From Protopterus annectens (Eukaryota > Chordata > Ceratodontiformes > Protopteridae): a stretch of 64,000 nucleotides of DNA. The stretch's first letter is position 1. Every line of letters begins with the position of its first letter. Of this stretch, positions 60,236 to 64,000 are shown one piece after another. A model generated the notes under the pieces. It was not told where the DNA came from. It made no database searches and saw only the letters and a program-made list of their open reading frames with translations. Made by a program: the position numbers and the translations under genes. The stretch lies in contig NC_056730.1 of the NCBI RefSeq assembly GCF_019279795.1, positions 615,814,595 through 615,878,594 on the forward strand, read 5' to 3'.

Positions 60236-61210
60236 CTAGGGTGGTAGGTTTAGAATTTGAGCCTTGCCTAAAAAAGGCACTATGGGGGTGGCAAGAGCCT
60301 TAGCCAATATCCAGAATCCCAGGGGTGACAGGTTCAAGCCATCCCTTGCGAAGCAGCGTGGCTTGTCAAGCATGTCATCCCAGGCAGACAGACACTGGAT
60401 CCCCTTTGAATGACACCAGACATTAAGCCAATTGTTAAAGCTGATTATCTTGTCTCTATATTGTGGCGTCATTCTTGGTGAAGGAAGGATACTGCTCAGG
60501 GTCAGGGTCATACCTGCCTGGGCTACATAATCAGAGAGCTCCTCTATGTCTCTTTTCATGTAGTCCAGGGAGGTACGTCTCAGGTCGTTCACACCAGCAT
60601 GGACAATGAATGTGTCAGATTTGTACTTGCTATGGAGTGACCCGAGTGCTTGTGTTATGTGGCAGATTCTAGCGCCCGATAGGCAGCTTACTGTGACCCT
60701 CTCCTTGTTCAGCCTGGTGAGTGGGACGTCAGTGTGTCTGACTATGGAGTCACCTATGACAAGTATGTTTGGTGTTGTATTTGGCCTTAAGGGCTGTGAC
60801 TGCATTGCACACTGATTTTGTGGTTTATGTGTTGCATGTGGGGTGTATTGAGGTAGCAGTTGTTTGGGTGTCTGCTTTGGAGGCCTCTGCTGTTTAGGTA
60901 AATTTTTACTCAGAATCTCCGAGTTTGTCTTTGTGTGTTTATGTGTTTGATTCAGTGGTGTGGTAGCATTATGTGAGGCTGGTTTTGTGGTGTCTGTAGT
61001 TGCCTTCTCCTCCAGTCTGGTCTTGCCAGTCCTGAGTTGAGAGAGCTCAGCCTCCAGTTTGGCTAAATAGCTGCATCTCTCGCAAGTATTTGTGTTATGT
61101 GGGAGGAGGAGAGGGTTGTCTGTGTACATGAGGCAATTGTAACATTGCCTCAATATTCCCAGATTCACCAACTGGGCAGGAGAGGACGCCAGCATCTGGC
61201 CCTTCGACAT
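60236..61210 (-). CDS. CR1 ORF1 protein: zinc knuckle, coiled coil, SGNH esterase-like domain
   Basis: Intact 324-codon frame. CR1 ORF1 proteins bind RNA and form the RNP; many carry an esterase domain. Residues 23-46 have two CxxC pairs (QCYNC, TCERC). Residues ~47-70 are helical (YLAKLEAELSQLRTG), a short coiled coil. A basic Thr/Lys/Gln-rich linker covers ~80-140. The SGNH-like domain covers ~148-312: VIGDSIVRH (Ser155), CLSGARI (Gly179), VHAGVND (Asn208), and FARDGLNLSPLG at the place of the D-x-x-H pair. Asp290 is present but the catalytic His is Asn293 (codon 60332-60334). The decayed CR1 at 20.4 kb has His there. It directly precedes ORF2 with a 29 bp gap. Confidence 0.92.
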   Translation of the reverse strand: MSKGQMLASSPAQLVNLGILRQCYNCLMYTDNPLLLPHNTNTCERCSYLAKLEAELSQLRTGKTRLEEKATTDTTKPASHNATTPLNQTHKHTKTNSEILSKNLPKQQRPPKQTPKQLLPQYTPHATHKPQNQCAMQSQPLRPNTTPNILVIGDSIVRHTDVPLTRLNKERVTVSCLSGARICHITQALGSLHSKYKSDTFIVHAGVNDLRRTSLDYMKRDIEELSDYVAQAGMTLTLSSILPSPRMTPQYRDKIISFNNWLNVWCHSKGIQCLSAWDDMLDKPRCFARDGLNLSPLGFWILAKALATPIVPFLGKAQILNLPP

Positions 61211-61985
61211 GCTAGAAAAATTAAGAAGTTAGGTATGAGACTGAATAAGAGAGGACTTAGTAAGGAAGTGGGTACTCCTGCAGGGGTTTCGCAAGTGAGG
61301 GACTTTGTATAATATAGAAGTGACAAGTGCTGAGCTTTTTTTTTTTTTTTTTTTGAGAAGAAAAAAAAAAAAAAACTTTTAGGAACAAGTGCTGCGCTTT
61401 TTAGTCAAGGGATATACTGTTTAGGTTACTAGTAGAGCAGTTCTAAGGGAAAAAATGAAGAACAGACTTTATGGAGCCAGAAAATTTTAACCTTGTTAAA
61501 CCGGTGCTGCCCGATGCTGCTCTAGTGGCAACTCCGTGCTAAATCGTGCTAAAGCGTGCTTTATAGCAGGGGGCTGGAAAAGGCAGGAAATGACCCAAAA
61601 TGGCCACTGAACTACAAGTTACTGTCTTAAACCACTCCTCTGAGGACAAACAGGCAGCTCAGTACTCCCCACTCCCACTGGTGAGTAAAGAAACTTCCCC
61701 CTGACCAAACAAAGAAAATGGAGAAGTACAGGAACCAAGACAAAGCCCAGGGATCAGCAAAATCTGATCACTGGAACAAACTAGCCAGGAAAGTTAGGAG
61801 AACAAGAATATTTTTTTGTTTTTTTCAAGTTTTTTTCACAGACAGAACAGAAAACACAATAAATGCTTTGCTTTTCGATTAAATGCTATCAAAAACTAGT
61901 ACACTTGAGTGTATTAGCCTGTAGTTTAACTTTTAAGCAAACTTAAACTAAGAAGTGCAACCAACAATTAAAGCTTATAAAATGG
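61211..61985 (-). promoter_or_regulatory. CR1 5' UTR (putative internal promoter region)
   Basis: Non-coding sequence between the L2 junction and the ORF1 ATG. It contains a T-run and A-run facing each other (61336-61354 and 61361-61375), flanked by a short direct repeat (ACAAGTGCTGAGC and ACAAGTGCTGCGC). LINE internal promoters lie in this position; no specific element is identifiable. Confidence 0.5.
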
Positions 61986-62265
61986 GTTGGAGCATGTTGG
62001 TCTAGGATTGCTAGGAAGGTGCTATTAAAGTAATTAACAGCTTCATCTATAGGGAGAGACTTTAGGGGAGACCAGTTACAATGATAAAGTTCAGTTAGAA
62101 AGAGTTCTTGGTCAAGGTGTTTTTTGCTACGGATGGTCCTGACTATATAGGGAATATTAAAGCATGTTTTATTTCTGATAATATATATGAGAGAGTGGTC
62201 ACTAAGGTCATCTGGAAGGGTTCCTATTGAATATTTTTGTTGTGGACAATTTGTAAGAATCCAGT

Positions 62266-62921
62266 CTAAGATGTTTTTTTTTTATTATATTTGTTTATTC
62301 TGGTAGGAGTGTTTATAGCCTGTGAGAAGCCATAGAGGTTAATATGAGAGGAAGGATTAGTGTTGTTACATAAAGTCCAATCAATATTAAAGTCTCCTAG
62401 TAGAATTGTCTCTTGTGGGAGATTAGTCGAAAGCCAATTCAGGAGGTCTTCTAATATAGTCAGATTTTTTCCTGGGGGAAGGTAGGAGCAGATGATGTAA
62501 ACTGATTTATGGGAATTAAGTATCAGTTTGGTAATAATTATTTCAACGATGCTATCACAGGGTAGATTATAGTTCATTTTGTTGATTTTCAGTCCTGATT
62601 TATATATAATTGCAACCCCTCCACCTTTTTTATTTAAACAATCTTGTCTAATGATGCTGTAACCTGGGGGGATAATTTCAGTGTCTTTTATTGAAGGTTT
62701 AAGCCATGTTTCGGTTAAACAGAGAATATCAAATTGTTGGACATCCAAGAGGGCATGAATATGTGGTATTTTGTTACATATGCTATGTATGTTGAGATGG
62801 GCTATTGAGAGTGATTTGGAGGGATTTGTTGTTGGTAGTGGGACCTTATGGTTAAGACTGTAGTTTATGGGGGTTGGTGTAGAGCTTGGGCCAGGGTTGG
62901 GGTGGATGTCTCCATCTTTTA
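62266..62921 (-). pseudogene. L2 ORF2 N-terminal part: 2A-like motif and APE endonuclease
   Basis: Open in one frame through the 2A-like motif, the linker (VPLPTTNPSKSLSI) and EN. EN shows ETW (Glu), GGGVAIIY, and LLGDFNIDW with intact GD. A T/A-rich slip near 62266-62285 breaks the frame (NKKKTS end); the family reading continues with LDWIL. This copy keeps a better endonuclease than the one at 8.8 kb. Confidence 0.85.
62887..62913 (-). other. 2A-like motif GDIHPNPGP
   Basis: Exact D-I-x-x-N-P-G-P ending, in frame with the EN 165 bases downstream. 2A sequences cause ribosomal skipping between Gly and Pro; some non-LTR elements carry them at this position. Confidence 0.82.
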
Positions 62922-63064
62922 ATGAGTGGAGAAATCTGAATTTGTAGTCTTGTGAAGGTTTGAAATATTGGTATAGTAATTTTTTTATTGCATAAAATGG
63001 AGTATTTAATATGATTTAGTCGATGATATTTAGCTTGAAAGAAACTAGGTATAATAGACAGCAT

Positions 63065-63866
63065 TTGATGTCATATAACTGGCTGTCAGGCCTGTACATA
63101 TTTGGCAAATGTCTTTGAAAACAATCCTGTCATTGTGCAACTCACCAAAGATTTATGAGGGCAGTAGTCAAAATATGTCTTGGTTTCACCTGCATGTTGT
63201 CAAAACATGCCCAGAGTATGTGCAATACGAGATGGGCAGGTATGTGCATAACATCAACCTGGAATCTAGGAATATGTGTAGAAACAGTCAGGTAGTGTTA
63301 ACAAATAATACCTCCACAGGTATACCAGGTAAGTGGTGTATGCTGCAGGTAAAACTCAGTTCATGTATATAGTTGTCTACATCCACACCACTGTCCAAAC
63401 TAAGGCCATAGGGTAGTGTAATAATACCTGGAAGGTACAGATCATAGCACTGACTAGGAAAGTAATGAGAATTACACAGATACACAAGTTGTTAATTGAC
63501 ATCTTTCTCCCCCCCACCACCATATCTGCAACAAACTAAATACACAACTCAATCGGTATGTGCTCTAATAAATCTACTGTTGGGACATATGTCCTATTGT
63601 TTGATAAATATTTAAATTTGTTTCTATGCATGTGCCATGTTGAAATACTCCCACATTGGTGGCATGCTGCCATCAATGTACCTGCATGCTGTTGTAATGG
63701 CCACTGTAGTTCCATATATGCATGTGTTCTGTTTGCTATGCAACTGTTCCATATCTGGTGTTTTGGGTTAATGGGAATATCTATGCATGCTGTTATACCT
63801 AATCCTAGAATGTGTTGACTATTACTAACCCACATATGTTGTAAAACTGAAACACCATAGCACGTT
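63065..63866. other. Myb intron, 3' part
   Basis: 63065-63340 is the third partial unit of the 712 bp repeat (AATATGTGTAGAAACAG, AACAAATAATACCTCCACAG). 63530-63830 is homologous, inverted, to 35190-35470 before exon 2 of the minus copy. Confidence 0.65.
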
Positions 63867-64000
63867 TGGGAAGACCGGTCCCAGCGGACTCACCTCTCTT
63901 ACCTCATCTGACTATGGCACTGGGCACCAGTACATCTGGGGCCCACCACAGGACCTCCTCATCCACTGGTCCTGCACCACCTTTGGGTGGAACCACCTCA
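63867..64000 (+). pseudogene. Harbinger-type Myb/SANT gene, exon 2 start (cut by window end)
   Basis: GRPVPADSPLLPHL, GTSTSGAHH, TGPAPPLGGTTS, in the same frame as exon 2 of the minus copy (GRPVPADPPVPPQL, GTSRSGAQP, VGPVPPSGGSTS). It is open to the window edge. The splice acceptor is not clear (CACCATAGCAC where the minus copy has a CACAG). The partner exon 1 is at 51284-51588. Confidence 0.72.

Larger units (their letters stand above)
57018..61985 (-). mobile_element. Near full-length CR1-type LINE inserted in L2
   Basis: About 4.97 kb with a ~775 bp 5' UTR, ORF1, ORF2 and a short 3' UTR ending AACCTATGAACC (minus). It splits L2 between DQHAPT (61985) and RMKNKPAPW (57017). Any target duplication is at most about 4-5 bp (GGTT). 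It is the youngest-looking CR1 here: both ORFs are open except for one 287 bp insertion. Confidence 0.92.
61986..63064 (-). mobile_element. L2-type LINE, 5' half (2A-like motif and endonuclease)
   Basis: Continues the L2 of 53038-57017 beyond the CR1 insertion. The minus frame runs from FRFLHSLKD through GDIHPNPGP (62913-62887), LNIHSICNKIPHIHALL, LCLTETWLKP, IICSYLPPGKN, LLGDFNIDW and ends at a frame change near 62266. The remaining EN (LDWILTNCPQQ, DLSDHS) follows in another frame to DQHAPT at the CR1 junction. Satellite-like intron repeats resume at 63065. Confidence 0.87.

Overview
The window is entirely non-coding or transposon-derived eukaryotic DNA. I could recognise no host exon with confidence. 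The mix points to a vertebrate with a large, repeat-rich genome: CR1- and L2-type LINEs with APE endonucleases, Penelope-like elements (PLEs) with GIY-YIG endonucleases, PIF/Harbinger transposons with a separate Myb/SANT gene, a Tx1/L1-like relic, tRNA-derived SINE-like units, satellites and long (TA)n/(TG)n tracts. An amphibian or a lobe-finned fish would fit, but the species cannot be fixed from the sequence alone.

Layout. 1-3640: the end of a Harbinger element with a broken minus-strand transposase. 3640-4640: an AT-rich stretch. 4640-13800: a ~45-53 bp satellite array interrupted by an L2 3' fragment, a long L2 copy with a 379 bp direct repeat in its 5' part, and a SINE. 13800-16340: another Harbinger end with a nearly intact plus-strand transposase. 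17.4-21.4 kb: a decayed CR1. 22.4-25.4 kb: a ~515 bp dimeric tandem repeat. 27.2-30.4 kb: a spliced Harbinger Myb/SANT gene on the minus strand, convergent with the transposase. 31.4-33 kb: a CR1 fragment, a (TA)n tract and a MITE. 34-38.46 kb: a minus-strand Harbinger-type Myb gene with its terminal repeat. 38.5-41.4 kb: a very AT-rich Tx1/L1-like relic. 43.2-49.4 kb: a PLE with two direct pseudo-LTRs (pLTRs), interrupted by a CR1. 49.5-64 kb: a plus-strand copy of the same Myb-type Harbinger family, whose intron carries ~712 bp tandem repeats. A nested stack sits in that intron: L2, interrupted by a PLE and by a near full-length CR1, which is itself interrupted by a 287 bp solo pLTR.

The genes act only within their own elements. 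Harbinger transposase and Myb/SANT protein cooperate in transposition. CR1 ORF1 (zinc-knuckle/esterase) and ORF2 (endonuclease/RT) work together. L2 ORF2 begins with a 2A-like motif. PLE RT works with GIY-YIG, and its pLTRs carry hammerhead ribozyme motifs. Most copies are inactivated. The most informative details are the conserved 2A-like motifs, five hammerhead-like motifs in three PLE insertions, two catalytic-residue losses in the best CR1 copy, the spliced Harbinger Myb gene, and arrays of GTAAGC/GCTTAC with tRNA-like modules beside the Myb genes.
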